Shown in pieces: positions 20,016-30,600 of a stretch of 64,000 nucleotides of DNA; the first letter of the stretch is position 1, and each line of letters opens with the position of its first letter. A program made the translations under genes and the position numbers. Under the pieces are notes generated by a model. The model ran no database searches and was not told the origin of the DNA. It saw only the letters and a list, made by a program, of their open reading frames with translations. Origin of the DNA: [Actinobacillus] rossii (lineage in GTDB: Bacteria > Pseudomonadota > Gammaproteobacteria > Enterobacterales > Pasteurellaceae); assembly GCA_900444965.1 (NCBI GenBank), contig UFRQ01000003.1, positions 682,001-746,000 on the forward strand, read 5' to 3'.

Positions 20016-21071
20016 TTAATGTTTTTGTACTGTTTGAATGATTTCAAGTAGTTGTGATATATGTGCCGATAATTCTGGATTATAAGCTAAACAGTCGCGT
20101 GGATTCTCAATACGAGCTTTTCCAGTTTGGAGTAAATTAATCGAATTTTTGACCGCACTTTCAAGGCTTGTTTGCTCGTTACGATTGAATGTAAAGCCAA
20201 AATTACCTTGCAGTACTTCTAAACACGCCATATTTTCTGAAAAAATGATAGGAGTGCCTGAAAGTACAGATTCTAATCCCACTAAACCAAAAGGCTCATA
20301 ACTTGATGCCATAATGGTGAAATCTGCGGCTTGGTAGAGCTCAGGCATATTTTTGCAAAAACCGAGAGAAATCACATTTTGGCTTGGTTCAACAGGTGTT
20401 CCTGCTACTACCAATTTGATAGGTAAGTTTACAGAATTAAAGTACCTTTTTAAAATTTCATAACCCTTACGTTTATGCCCCGTGGATGGAAATAAATAAA
20501 TCATTTCATCTGATTTAAAGCCTAGTTTAGTTCGTAATGCTTGGCGTTGTTCTGTGGAGATTGGCTGAAATTTTCGTGTATCAACAGGAGGATAAAGTAC
20601 CTGAATTTTGTTTTCAGGAACCTTGTAAAAGGTCATCAATTCCTCTTTCATTAACCGTGAATGCGCAATGATTTGTTGGCATTCATTCAACACTTTTTGT
20701 TCAAAAGGAATTTTAATAAAACGTTCGTAGAAATTAGGTTGTCGATTGAGTGAGGACAAATAACCCTTATGATTGCCACCACAAATGAAAATGTCACAAT
20801 AAAGATAAAATAGCGAAAGAATAGTTTCATCTGAACGACGATTTTTTTGCACAAAAGAAGATAAAAAACGATGACGTAATTTTCGCGGTACGAGAGAAAG
20901 TGAATATTGAATTAATTCAATAAATTGATTTTCAGGCAAAGAACGATCTGCCTTACAAGTATAAATACGAGGTGTAATTTGTTCTTGGTGGAAACCATTA
21001 ATTAAATCTAAAATATAACGTTCAACACCACCGCCCTGACGAAATGCCAGCGTATTAATGCCAATTTTCAT
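20016..21071 (-). CDS. GT4-family glycosyltransferase, probable LPS/LOS core enzyme
   Basis: This GT-B retaining glycosyltransferase probably adds a sugar to lipooligosaccharide on the cytoplasmic face. It has 351 aa. The N-terminal domain has GINTLAFRQGGGVERYILDLI (acceptor-side Gly-rich loop). The C-terminal nucleotide-sugar domain has FPSTGHKRKGYEIL and the EX7E motif in SSYEPFGLVGLESVLSGTP. The pattern resembles WaaG/RfaG-like enzymes, but neither donor nor acceptor can be named. It lies downstream of rpmE on the same strand but is separated by an rpmE terminator. A second LOS-type glycosyltransferase (GT25) lies just beyond rpmE. Confidence 0.8.
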   Translation of the reverse strand: MKIGINTLAFRQGGGVERYILDLINGFHQEQITPRIYTCKADRSLPENQFIELIQYSLSLVPRKLRHRFLSSFVQKNRRSDETILSLFYLYCDIFICGGNHKGYLSSLNRQPNFYERFIKIPFEQKVLNECQQIIAHSRLMKEELMTFYKVPENKIQVLYPPVDTRKFQPISTEQRQALRTKLGFKSDEMIYLFPSTGHKRKGYEILKRYFNSVNLPIKLVVAGTPVEPSQNVISLGFCKNMPELYQAADFTIMASSYEPFGLVGLESVLSGTPIIFSENMACLEVLQGNFGFTFNRNEQTSLESAVKNSINLLQTGKARIENPRDCLAYNPELSAHISQLLEIIQTVQKH

Positions 21072-21098
21072 TTATTTCTCCTTGCGCAAGATAAAATA

Positions 21099-21120
21099 AA
21101 CCCCCGCAACTGCAGGGGTT
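21099..21120 (-). terminator. Terminator of rpmE
   Basis: AACCCC...GGGGTT with an inner GCA/TGC pair forms a hairpin. On the minus strand it is followed by TTTATTTTATC. Confidence 0.8.
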
Positions 21121-21133
21121 AATCCAAAACAAA

Positions 21134-21346
21134 TTATTTTGTGCTTGGAATGCTGAAACGTTTGTTGAAACGTTCTACACGACCACCAGTGTCAACAACG
21201 CGTTGTTTACCAGTGTAGAATGGGTGGCAATTGCCACACACGTCTAAGTTTAAGTCTTTACCTAAAGTAGAACGTGTTTTGATCACATTACCGCAAGAAC
21301 ACGTTGCCGTAATTTCTTTATATTCTGGGTGAATACCTTGTTTCAT
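21134..21346 (-). CDS. rpmE: 50S ribosomal protein L31 (zinc-binding form)
   Basis: L31 bridges the ribosomal subunits at the central protuberance. It has 70 aa. Four cysteines (in CSCGN and CGNCHPF) make it the zinc-binding C+ form, which is normally paired in zinc limitation with a Cys-free paralogue not present here. [18 protein letters not shown] and [24 protein letters not shown] are typical. It is a single gene with its own terminator. Confidence 0.97.
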   Translation of the reverse strand: MKQGIHPEYKEITATCSCGNVIKTRSTLGKDLNLDVCGNCHPFYTGKQRVVDTGGRVERFNKRFSIPSTK

Positions 21347-21497
21347 TGGAAAACCTCAAATTGAAGCCGTATCGCTATAAAATCAGCCCAAAGCTATCTT
21401 ACACCATACGAAGTTAATATTACACCGCACGTCATTACGCACGGCAAGTCAAATAGGTTGCAAATTATACCGAAAAAAATTTGTTATTCAAGTGGCT

Positions 21498-22333
<836 letters not shown>

Positions 22334-22358
22334 ATCCCCCCCTTATACAAGTGGTAGA

Positions 22359-22387
22359 ATACTAAACATTTATTGAGAAAATTACAA
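22359..22387 (-). promoter_or_regulatory. Candidate promoter of the phase-variable GT25 gene
   Basis: On the minus strand, TTGTAA (22387-22382), a 17-bp spacer and TAGTAT (22364-22359) put the start point about 20 nt before the ATG at 22333. The repeat lies in the coding region, not between promoter elements, so switching is translational. Confidence 0.55.
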
Positions 22388-22394
22388 ACAAAAT

Positions 22395-24599
22395 ATGAAA
22401 TTTGTCCGCATTGCCCTTGCCGTACCGCTTATGCGTTGCTTTGATTATCTGTTGCCTGATGATGAGGAAATAGAGATTGGCGTACGTGTGATTGTGCCTT
22501 TTGGGACGCAAAAGCGTATTGGGATTGTGGTGGATTTCCCTAAACAAAGCGATCTGCCTGCAGAGAAACTGAAATCGATTATCGAGATTCTAGATAAAAA
22601 ATCGATCTTTACGCCGTCGTTGTGGAAACTGTTGCATTGGTCGGCGAGTTATTATCAAGCACCATTGGGTGAAGTACTTTTTTCTGCACTACCGGTAAAA
22701 TTGCGCAATGGTGAAAGTGCGGTAGAAAAATCCAAAACGTTGTGGAAATTGACCGCACTTGGTGAAAAAGCGTTGGCAAATGGCGTGTTAAATAAAGCGA
22801 AAAAACAACTTGCTGCGGCCGTAGCATTGGCAAAGACTCCTATTGAAAAAGGTAATAATGAATTTAGTGCGACGATTTGGTCAGCATTAAAAGAAAAACA
22901 ATTCGTTGAAGAAATCGAACAAAAGATCAAACCCATCTCTTGGCAAGCTCATTTGCAAGAGCAAGGTATTGCGAAAGCTGAAAATCGCTTAACTTTAAAT
23001 AAACAACAAGCGCTAGCGTTAAGTCAACTTTTGTTTCAGCAAGGCTTTGGTGCTTTTTTGCTGGATGGTGTGACGGGTTCAGGTAAAACAGAAATTTATC
23101 TGCAATTAATTGAAGAAACACTAAAAAAAGGTAAGCAAGTTCTTGTTCTTGTGCCTGAAATTGGCTTAACACCACAAACGGTGCAACGCTTTCGCTCGCG
23201 TTTTAATGTGGAAATTGATGTGTTGCATTCTAATCTAAATGATACACAACGTTTTGAAGTTTGGCAACGAGCTCGTTTGGGGCAAAGTGCGGTCATAATT
23301 GGCACAAGATCAGCGATTTTTACACCATTTTCGAACCTTGGATTGGTTGTTATTGATGAAGAACATGACGTTTCTTTCAAACAGCAGGATGGTTGGCGTT
23401 ATCATGCCCGAGATTTAGCGGTAATTTATGCAAAACAACTAAATATTCCTATTTTAATGGGGTCCGCGACTCCAAGTCTGGAAAGTTTAAATAATGTGAA
23501 ACTGGGCAAATATCGCCATATTGTGCTTTCGCAACGCGCCGGTAATGCCTTGGCGGTTCAAAGCCAACTGATTGATTTGAAAAAACAAAATATGGTTAAT
23601 GGATTATCAGGGGAACTGCTCAAGAAAATGGAAGAGCATTTGCAAAATGGCAATCAAGTATTGTTATTTCTTAATCGCCGTGGTTTTGCGCCTGTTTTGC
23701 TTTGTCATGAATGTGGTTGGATTGCAACTTGTTCGCATTGTGATAAACCGCTAACTTATCATCAAAACCAGCGTGTGATGCGCTGTCATCATTGCGGAAC
23801 GCAAAAAACAATTCCTTCTCAATGCGCTGATTGTGGTTCTACTCATTTGGTGACAACGGGCATCGGAACGGAACAACTTGAAGAAACTTTAAGGGCGCGT
23901 TTTCCAAGTTATGGTATTACTCGTATTGACCGCGATAGTACTTCTCGCAAGGGAAAATTAGAGCAGCATTTATCTGATATTCAACAAGGGAAAAGCCAAA
24001 TTTTGATCGGGACGCAAATGTTAGCAAAAGGGCACCATTTTCCGGATGTGACATTGGTGGCTTTGATTAATGTGGATAGCAGTTTGTTTAGTGTAGATTT
24101 TCGTGCAGAAGAACGGTTAGCACAACTTTATGTGCAAGTAGCAGGGCGGGCTGGACGTGCAGAAAAACAAGGTGAAGTGGTATTGCAGACTCATTATCCT
24201 GAACATCCTTTGTTGCAAAAACTATTAACACAGGGTTATCAGGCTTTTGCGGATGAAGCTTTACAAATGCGTCATATCATGGGGTTACCACCGTTTAGTG
24301 CGCAGGCGTTATTTAGAGCACAAAGTCGAAAAAGCCAAGATGCAGAACAGTTTTTAAATGAAATTGCCGCTTATTTTTATCAATGGAAACAAAGACAAAA
24401 TCAACCGCACTTACAGATTCTTGGTGCTATGCCGGCACCCTTTGCAAAGAAAGCGGATCAATTTCGTTGGCAATTATTGTTACAACACCCTTCTCGTGCT
24501 TGGTTACAGAAAGCGTTAACGGATTTTAATGCACAATGGGAAATAACGCCAAGTCAAGTGCGGTTAAATTTGGATATAGATCCACAAGATCTAAGTTAA
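22395..24599 (+). CDS. priA: Primosomal replication restart helicase PriA
   Basis: PriA recognises stalled forks and reloads the replicative helicase. It has 734 aa. The N-terminal 3'-DNA-binding domain starts KFVRIALAVPLMRCFDYLLP. Walker A is GVTGSGKTEIYL (about residue 227) and Walker B is IDEEHD. A zinc module follows with eight cysteines (CHECGWIATCSHC ... CHHCGTQ ... CADCG). The helicase C motifs ILIGTQMLAKGHHFPDVTLV and QVAGRAGRAEKQGEVV come after. Five USS cores lie inside the gene (22715, 22752, 23285, 24404, 24556), an unusually dense set. It is divergent from the GT25 gene across the repeat region. Confidence 0.97.
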   Translation: MKFVRIALAVPLMRCFDYLLPDDEEIEIGVRVIVPFGTQKRIGIVVDFPKQSDLPAEKLKSIIEILDKKSIFTPSLWKLLHWSASYYQAPLGEVLFSALPVKLRNGESAVEKSKTLWKLTALGEKALANGVLNKAKKQLAAAVALAKTPIEKGNNEFSATIWSALKEKQFVEEIEQKIKPISWQAHLQEQGIAKAENRLTLNKQQALALSQLLFQQGFGAFLLDGVTGSGKTEIYLQLIEETLKKGKQVLVLVPEIGLTPQTVQRFRSRFNVEIDVLHSNLNDTQRFEVWQRARLGQSAVIIGTRSAIFTPFSNLGLVVIDEEHDVSFKQQDGWRYHARDLAVIYAKQLNIPILMGSATPSLESLNNVKLGKYRHIVLSQRAGNALAVQSQLIDLKKQNMVNGLSGELLKKMEEHLQNGNQVLLFLNRRGFAPVLLCHECGWIATCSHCDKPLTYHQNQRVMRCHHCGTQKTIPSQCADCGSTHLVTTGIGTEQLEETLRARFPSYGITRIDRDSTSRKGKLEQHLSDIQQGKSQILIGTQMLAKGHHFPDVTLVALINVDSSLFSVDFRAEERLAQLYVQVAGRAGRAEKQGEVVLQTHYPEHPLLQKLLTQGYQAFADEALQMRHIMGLPPFSAQALFRAQSRKSQDAEQFLNEIAAYFYQWKQRQNQPHLQILGAMPAPFAKKADQFRWQLLLQHPSRAWLQKALTDFNAQWEITPSQVRLNLDIDPQDLS

Positions 24600-24710
24600 A
24601 CTGTAAAGATATGTAAAAAATAGTCTAGTACTCTAGTCAGATCTCAGATTATTGAGTAAAATTACGCCTATTTTTTAGATAGCATAGCAATTACATAAAG
24701 TAGGATTATC

Positions 24711-25637
24711 GTGGCACAGCGAGATTATGCCGCCCGTGGCGGTTCAAAAAAGAAAAAAACAGGTGGAGTAGGAAAATCTGCATTGTTAATGATTGCGGGT
24801 CTTGTGGTCGTGGGATTTGTATTAGGACTTTATCTTCTGAAAGAAAAATCTCCTGAAGTCACTGATATACAAAACGATGTGGCGGAGAAAGCAAAACCGA
24901 AAAGCCAACTTCCTAGTCGTCCTGAAGAAACATGGTCTTATATTAAAGAGCTTGAAAGCCGAACCGTGCCAACAGATAACTCGACGTTAGAGAAATCGGC
25001 ACAATTAAGTGATAAGCAAAAAGAAGAGCTTAAACGTCTAGAAGAAGCTGAGAAAAAGGCGGCATTAGAAAAAGCATTAAAAGCTGAAGAAATGGCGAAA
25101 GCCGCGGCGCAATCAACGACGACGAATGCGGAACAACCGGCTACGGCGACAGCGAATGCGGAATCGTTACTAGCCGCTTCTGAAGAAACCGCGCTTGCTG
25201 CAAAAGCGGCGGAAGAAAAGAAATTGGCTGAGCAACGTAGAAAAGCGGAATTAGCAAAACAAGAAGCCGCTAAAAAAGCCGAAGCCGCAAGAGCTGCTGA
25301 GGCAGCAAAAGCTGCAGAAACAGCTAAGGCAGCGGAAACGGCTAAAGTTGCAGAAGCAGAAAAAGCGAAAGAACAAGCTAAAATGACTGAAACAAAAAAA
25401 GTTGAAGTTAAACCTGCGTCAACGGGCAAATTTGGTCTTCAATGTGGGGCATTTAATGATCGCGCGAAAGCAGAAGCGTTACAAGCAAAACTTGCTATGA
25501 CGGGATTAAATGCACGTATTACCGAAAGTGGCAAATGGAATCGAGTCTTAGTCGGTCCGATTGGTGATCGTTCTGCGGCGGCGAGTGCTCAACAACAAGC
25601 CAGTTCGATTGCAAGCTGTGTTGTGATTGGAATGTAA
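24711..25637 (+). CDS. ftsN: Cell division protein FtsN
   Basis: FtsN is a bitopic divisome protein that triggers septal peptidoglycan synthesis. It starts with GTG; a TAGGAT Shine-Dalgarno lies 6-8 nt upstream. Its 308 aa comprise a basic cytoplasmic tail (RGGSKKKKTGG), one membrane segment (about 24-45, ALLMIAGLVVVGFVLGLYLL), an extended periplasmic region dominated by AKAAE/AETAKAAE repeats (about 100-225, probably helical), and a C-terminal SPOR domain (FGLQCGAFNDRAKAEALQAKL, about 238-308). It lies after priA, the same order as in E. coli. The Ala/Lys/Glu repeats can expand or contract by recombination. Confidence 0.93.
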   Translation: MAQRDYAARGGSKKKKTGGVGKSALLMIAGLVVVGFVLGLYLLKEKSPEVTDIQNDVAEKAKPKSQLPSRPEETWSYIKELESRTVPTDNSTLEKSAQLSDKQKEELKRLEEAEKKAALEKALKAEEMAKAAAQSTTTNAEQPATATANAESLLAASEETALAAKAAEEKKLAEQRRKAELAKQEAAKKAEAARAAEAAKAAETAKAAETAKVAEAEKAKEQAKMTETKKVEVKPASTGKFGLQCGAFNDRAKAEALQAKLAMTGLNARITESGKWNRVLVGPIGDRSAAASAQQQASSIASCVVIGM

Positions 25638-25655
25638 TTTTCACTCTACTTTCTT

Positions 25656-25694
25656 AAGTGCGGTCAAAAAATTTTGTGTTTTTTGACCGCACTT
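25656..25694 (+). terminator. Terminator of ftsN (inverted USS pair)
   Basis: AAGTGCGGTCAAAAA (25656-25670) pairs perfectly over 15 bp with 25680-25694, followed by T residues. Confidence 0.88.
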
Positions 25695-25725
25695 TTTCTT
25701 GCTTAAAATTTAAAAAATATTAAAA

Positions 25726-25743
25726 TGAACGAACGTTCATTCA
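25726..25743. promoter_or_regulatory. Candidate AcrR operator
   Basis: An 18-bp dyad has the perfect core GAACGTTC flanked by TGAAC and ATTCA. It resembles TetR-family efflux operators and lies 76 bp upstream of acrR, so autoregulation of acrRAB is likely. Confidence 0.65.
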
Positions 25744-25819
25744 GAATTGTTTTATCCTTGTTTGAACGCAATTTTTATTCACAATTTAAATAATAAGCAA
25801 AGATAAATAGGCTGTAATT

Positions 25820-26386
25820 ATGCGTCAATCTGAAACAGATATGGTAGAGCAGATATTCTTGGCGACTGAGCGATTAATGGCAGAGAGCGGATTACATAAT
25901 TTGTCGATGCATAAAATTGCGAAGGAGGCGAAGATTTCGGCGGGAACCATTTATCTTTATTTTTCAAGTAAAGATGAATTACTCGAACAACTAGCTCGAC
26001 GTGTATTTACGCGTTTTTCTCAAGAGCTAGAAAAAGACTATGATGAAACACGCTCTTATTTTGAACAATATCGGACGATGTGGTGGAACATTTGGCATTA
26101 TCTTTTAGCTAATCCAGTTGTGGTGAAAAATATAGACCAATATTTGTCATTACCCTCTTTCGTTGAACTTTGTTCTGAAATGAAAAGCAAAAGCCATTGG
26201 GCTTTATTTTGTCATAAGGCAAATGATGCAAATGAAATATGTGAATTGCCAATAAAAACTTTGTTTTCTTTAGGAGTAGGAAGTGCGCTCAAGTTAGCCA
26301 GTGATCGCATTTACTTTAGTCTTGAGTTAACAGAAGAGATCCTAGAAAGCGTCATTGAAAGAACGTGGCGCGCGATAAAAAAATAA
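25820..26386 (+). CDS. acrR: TetR-family repressor of the efflux operon (AcrR)
   Basis: It probably represses acrRAB and responds to efflux substrates. It has 188 aa. The N-terminal TetR helix-turn-helix region is clear: ILATERLMAESGLHNLSMHKIAKEAKISAGTIYLYFSSKDELLEQL (about 11-55), assembled from the usual segments. The C-terminal ligand domain is less conserved and rich in Trp and aromatics. It is the first gene of acrRAB and is separated from acrA by 30 bp. A dyad operator candidate lies upstream. H. influenzae has the same acrR-acrA-acrB order on one strand, unlike the divergent E. coli acrR. Confidence 0.9.
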   Translation: MRQSETDMVEQIFLATERLMAESGLHNLSMHKIAKEAKISAGTIYLYFSSKDELLEQLARRVFTRFSQELEKDYDETRSYFEQYRTMWWNIWHYLLANPVVVKNIDQYLSLPSFVELCSEMKSKSHWALFCHKANDANEICELPIKTLFSLGVGSALKLASDRIYFSLELTEEILESVIERTWRAIKK

Positions 26387-26416
26387 ATTTTAACTTATTT
26401 ACTTGATGGAGTTTTT

Positions 26417-27613
26417 ATGACCCAGCTTCAAACGAACAAACCAAAACGTTCGCATGCTTTCTTTTTGAAAGTGGGCTTAGCCGTAGCAATATTGGTGTTT
26501 GCCCTCGTGATTGGCTTAAATAAATTTAAAGAAATCATGATAGGTAAAGCCATTGCCAATATGCCTGAAACCGTAAATCCGGTCACTGCAATCGTTGTGA
26601 AACCAAGAGAATGGACGCCTGTAATTAATACTACGGGGCTTGTTCGTCCTAATCAAGGTTCGATGCTGAGTGCACAAGCTGCTGGGACAATTAAGAAGAT
26701 TCTAGTGAAATCAGGACAAACTGTGAAGAAAGGTGATGTATTAGTTGAATTTGATAACGACGTAGAGGTCGCAAGTTTACGTGCAGCAGAAGCACAAGTA
26801 CCTGTCGCTCGTTTAACTTATCAGCGTTATGCTAGTTTAATCAAATCACAATCTGTGTCACAAACAGAATTAGATAATGCAAAAGCGACTTTAGATCAAT
26901 TAGTATCTAATGTGAATTCATTAAAAGCGACTATTGAACGACGTAAAATTGTTGCCCCTTATGATGGTGTAACCGGTATCGTGCAGGTGAATGAAGGGCA
27001 ATATATTGCAGTGGGCACTGCGATTGTTCGAGTGGAAGATATCAGTTCAATGAAAGTGGATTTTTCTGTATCACAAAATGCATTAGAAAATATTGTCCTT
27101 GGACAAAAAGTGACAGCCACATCTGATGCACGTCAAGGTGAAACCTTCTCAGCAACCATTACAGCAATTGAACCTGCGATTAATAAATCGACGGGCTTAA
27201 TCGATGTTCAAGCAACATTCTCGCCTGAAGATGGCTCTAAATTACTTTCAGGAATGTTTACGCGTTTACGTGTCGCATTGCCAACGGAGTTTAACCAAAT
27301 TGTGATTCCACAAGTCGCGATTACTTACAATATGTATGGTGAAATGGCGTATGTATTGAAACCATTATCAGACGAAGATAAACAGAAATTTGCCGATAAA
27401 GAAAATCTCAGCAAAATGTATCGTGCTCAACAAATTACGGTATTTACTAAAGATCGCCAAGGTATTTATGCGCAATTAAAAGGTGATGATATTAAAGCGG
27501 AAGATATTATTGTTACAGGCGGACAACAGCGTTTAGGTAATGGTAGTTTAGTTGTTATTTCTGATAAAGACGGTGTAGGCACTGTTCAACCAGCAGCAAA
27601 AACAAATCTTTAA
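26417..27613 (+). CDS. acrA: RND efflux periplasmic adaptor AcrA
   Basis: This membrane-fusion protein links the RND pump to an outer-membrane channel. It has 398 aa. An N-terminal hydrophobic segment (about 17-36, VGLAVAILVFALVIGL) has no clear lipobox, so it may be membrane-anchored rather than lipidated. The lipoyl/biotinyl halves are seen in LSAQAAGTIKKILVKSGQTVKKGDVLVEF and IVAPYDGVTGIVQVNEGQYI. A coiled-coil hairpin lies between them, and a beta-barrel region follows. It is 15 bp upstream of acrB. No TolC gene is nearby. Confidence 0.93.
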   Translation: MTQLQTNKPKRSHAFFLKVGLAVAILVFALVIGLNKFKEIMIGKAIANMPETVNPVTAIVVKPREWTPVINTTGLVRPNQGSMLSAQAAGTIKKILVKSGQTVKKGDVLVEFDNDVEVASLRAAEAQVPVARLTYQRYASLIKSQSVSQTELDNAKATLDQLVSNVNSLKATIERRKIVAPYDGVTGIVQVNEGQYIAVGTAIVRVEDISSMKVDFSVSQNALENIVLGQKVTATSDARQGETFSATITAIEPAINKSTGLIDVQATFSPEDGSKLLSGMFTRLRVALPTEFNQIVIPQVAITYNMYGEMAYVLKPLSDEDKQKFADKENLSKMYRAQQITVFTKDRQGIYAQLKGDDIKAEDIIVTGGQQRLGNGSLVVISDKDGVGTVQPAAKTNL

Positions 27614-27628
27614 TTTCGGGATAAATGA

Positions 27629-30600
27629 ATGAAATTTACAGATATTTTTATTAAACGCCCAGTAATGGCAATTTCCATTAGTTTGCTTATCGTGATTTTA
27701 GGTTTGCAAGCGATCTCGAAATTGTCTATACGTGAATACCCGAAAATGACGACGACAGTTATTAACGTAACAACAGCATATCCGGGAGCTGATGCTGGGC
27801 TGATCCAAGCATTTGTGACATCAAAATTAGAAGAAGCTATTGCGCAAGCAGATAATATCGACTATTTATCCTCTTCAAGCGCGCCAAGTTCTTCTAGAAT
27901 TACTGTCAAAATGAAGTTAAATACCGATCCAGCTGCGGCATTGGCAGATGTGTTATCTAAAGTACAATCTGTCCGTTCGGAACTCCCAAGCGGTATTGAG
28001 GATCCTACTTTAACATCATCGACAGGTGGTTCAGGGTTGATGTATATCAGCTTTGTGTCTGATAAATTACACCCAAGTCAAGTGACTGACTATATTGAAC
28101 GTGTTGTCAAACCACAGTTATTTACTGTAGAAGGTGTGGCGAAAGTCAATGTGTATGGTGCGGCAGAATATGCGATGCGTATTTGGCTAGATCCACAAAA
28201 AATGGCAGCACAAAACCTTTCTGCAAGCCAAGTAGCTTCTGCTTTATCCAGTAATAATGTGCAAGCTGCGGCGGGTAATGATAATGGCTATTTCACTGTT
28301 TATCGTAACAAAGTTGAAACTACCACGAATACCATTGAAGATTTAGGCAATTTAATTGTGTCTTCAGATGGAGATAAATTAGTTCGTTTGCGTGATGTTG
28401 CGGATGTAGAACTAGATAAAGAAAGTGATTCAACTCGTGCTGCGGCGAATGGTTCTGATGCTGTTGTATTAGGAATTGAGCCAACATCAAGTGCAAACCC
28501 GCTAGATGTCGCAGAAAAAATCCGTCCATTATATGAACAGATTAAAACGAACTTACCAAATAGTATTAAATCTGACATCCTTTATGACCGCACTATTGCA
28601 ATTAATAGCTCAATCAATGATGTAATTCATACAATTGTTGAAGCGGTTGTTATCGTATTAGTCGTGATTATGATGTTTATCGGTTCCTTGCGTGCCATCA
28701 TTATTCCGATTATTACCATTCCAATTTCATTAATCGGAGTAATCTTTATGCTGCAAGCATTAGATTTCTCGCTGAACTTAATGACATTACTTGCGATGAT
28801 TCTTGCTATCGGTTTGGTGGTGGATGATGCGATCGTTGTTCTTGAGAACGTTGACCGCCACATCAAGGAAGGTGAAACACCATTCCGTGCGGCGATTATT
28901 GGTACGCGCGAAATTGCGGTTCCTGTTATTTCCATGACTATCGCCCTTGTTGCAGTATATTCACCAATGGCGTTAATGGGTGGGATTACTGGTACGCTAT
29001 TTAAAGAATTTGCTTTAACTTTAGCGGGTTCCGTGTTTATTTCAGGTATCATTGCATTAACCCTTTCTCCAATGATGTCGAGCAAAATGTTGAAACATGA
29101 AAGCTCGAAATTTGAAGAAAAAGTCAACCGCACTTTGACCAAAATGACTAATATTTATACTTACATTTTGAGCTTAGTGATGCAAACGCGTAAAACTGTC
29201 TTAATCTTTGCAGTGATTATTTTTGCTACCTTACCGACTTTGTTTATGTCGCTGTCTAGTGAGTTAACTCCTGCGGAGGACAAAGGGGCTTTCTTAGGTA
29301 TAGTCACTGCACCTTCTAATGTGAATGTGGACTATGTGCAACAAGCCATAAAACCATACGAAGAAATATTGAATAAGACACCTGAAAAGCAATATTCACA
29401 GGTTATCGCGGGTGTCCCAAATACAAACCAAGCGTTAGTAATTACAACATTAAAAGATTGGTCTGAACGTTCACGTAGTCAAGCAGAAGTAATGGCAGAC
29501 TTAACCAAACAAGCAACTACGATTCCAGAAGTTTCAATTTCAGCCTTCTCGTTCCCTGAAATTGAAACTGGGGAACAAGGTCCACCAGTGGTATTTGTAT
29601 TGACCTCACCGAGTAGTACAAAAGAACTCGCACAAGTCGCAGGTTCTTTCTTGGATAAAGTTCGTAAATCTGGAAAATTTGTATATTCGAATTTAACCTT
29701 GAAATATGATGTTGTTCAGATGCGAATTAAAGTAGACAAGGAAAAAGCAGGGACTTATGGTATTACAATGCAACAAATTGCAAGTACCTTGGGCTACTAC
29801 TTATCTGAAGCGACGATTACGCGTGTAGATATTGATGGTCGTGCTTATAAAGTGATTGCACAAGTGAAACGCGAAAACCGTTTATCACCAGAAAGCTTTA
29901 AAAATTACTTTGTGAACGCGTCAAATGGTGAGAGTGTGCCATTAAGCAGTTTGCTTGAGGTTACGTTAGAGCCACAACCGTATTCATTACCGCGTTTCAG
30001 CCAATTAAACTCTGCTGAAATTGAGTTAGTGCCATCGCCAACCACAACTACAGGTGATGCCATTGCATGGTTACAAGATGCGGCAAAAGATTTACCGCAA
30101 GGTTATTCTTACGATTGGAAAGGCGAAGCGCGTCAGTTAGTTCAAGAAGGAAATTCATTAGCGACGACTTTTGTTCTTGCGGTATTAATTATCTTCTTGG
30201 TTTTAGCGATCCAATTCGAGTCAATCCGCGATCCGTTGGTCATTTTAGTGTCTGTGCCATTAGCAATTTCAGGTGCGTTATTAGTGTTAAACTTACTGGG
30301 TTTCCTTGGTGTAACCGGTGTCACACTGAATATTTACTCTGAAGTAGGCTTAATTACACTGGTGGGGTTAATTACTAAACACGGTATCTTGATGTGTGAA
30401 GTCGCGAAAGAAGAGCAGCTGAATCATGGTAAAAATAAAATGGAAGCCATTATGACGGCAGCACAATTACGTTTACGCCCAATTTTAATGACAACTGCCG
30501 CGATGATTGCAGGTTTGATTCCACTGCTTTACGCGTCAGGTGCAGGTGCGGTAATGCGCTTTAGTATGGGCGTTGTGGTAGTCGCTGGTTTGGCGATTGG

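Noticed and set aside
24938..25429. 163-aa Ala/Ser-rich open frame on the minus strand
   Set aside because: It is the antisense of the FtsN Ala-Lys-Glu repeat region, without a ribosome-binding site or family features.
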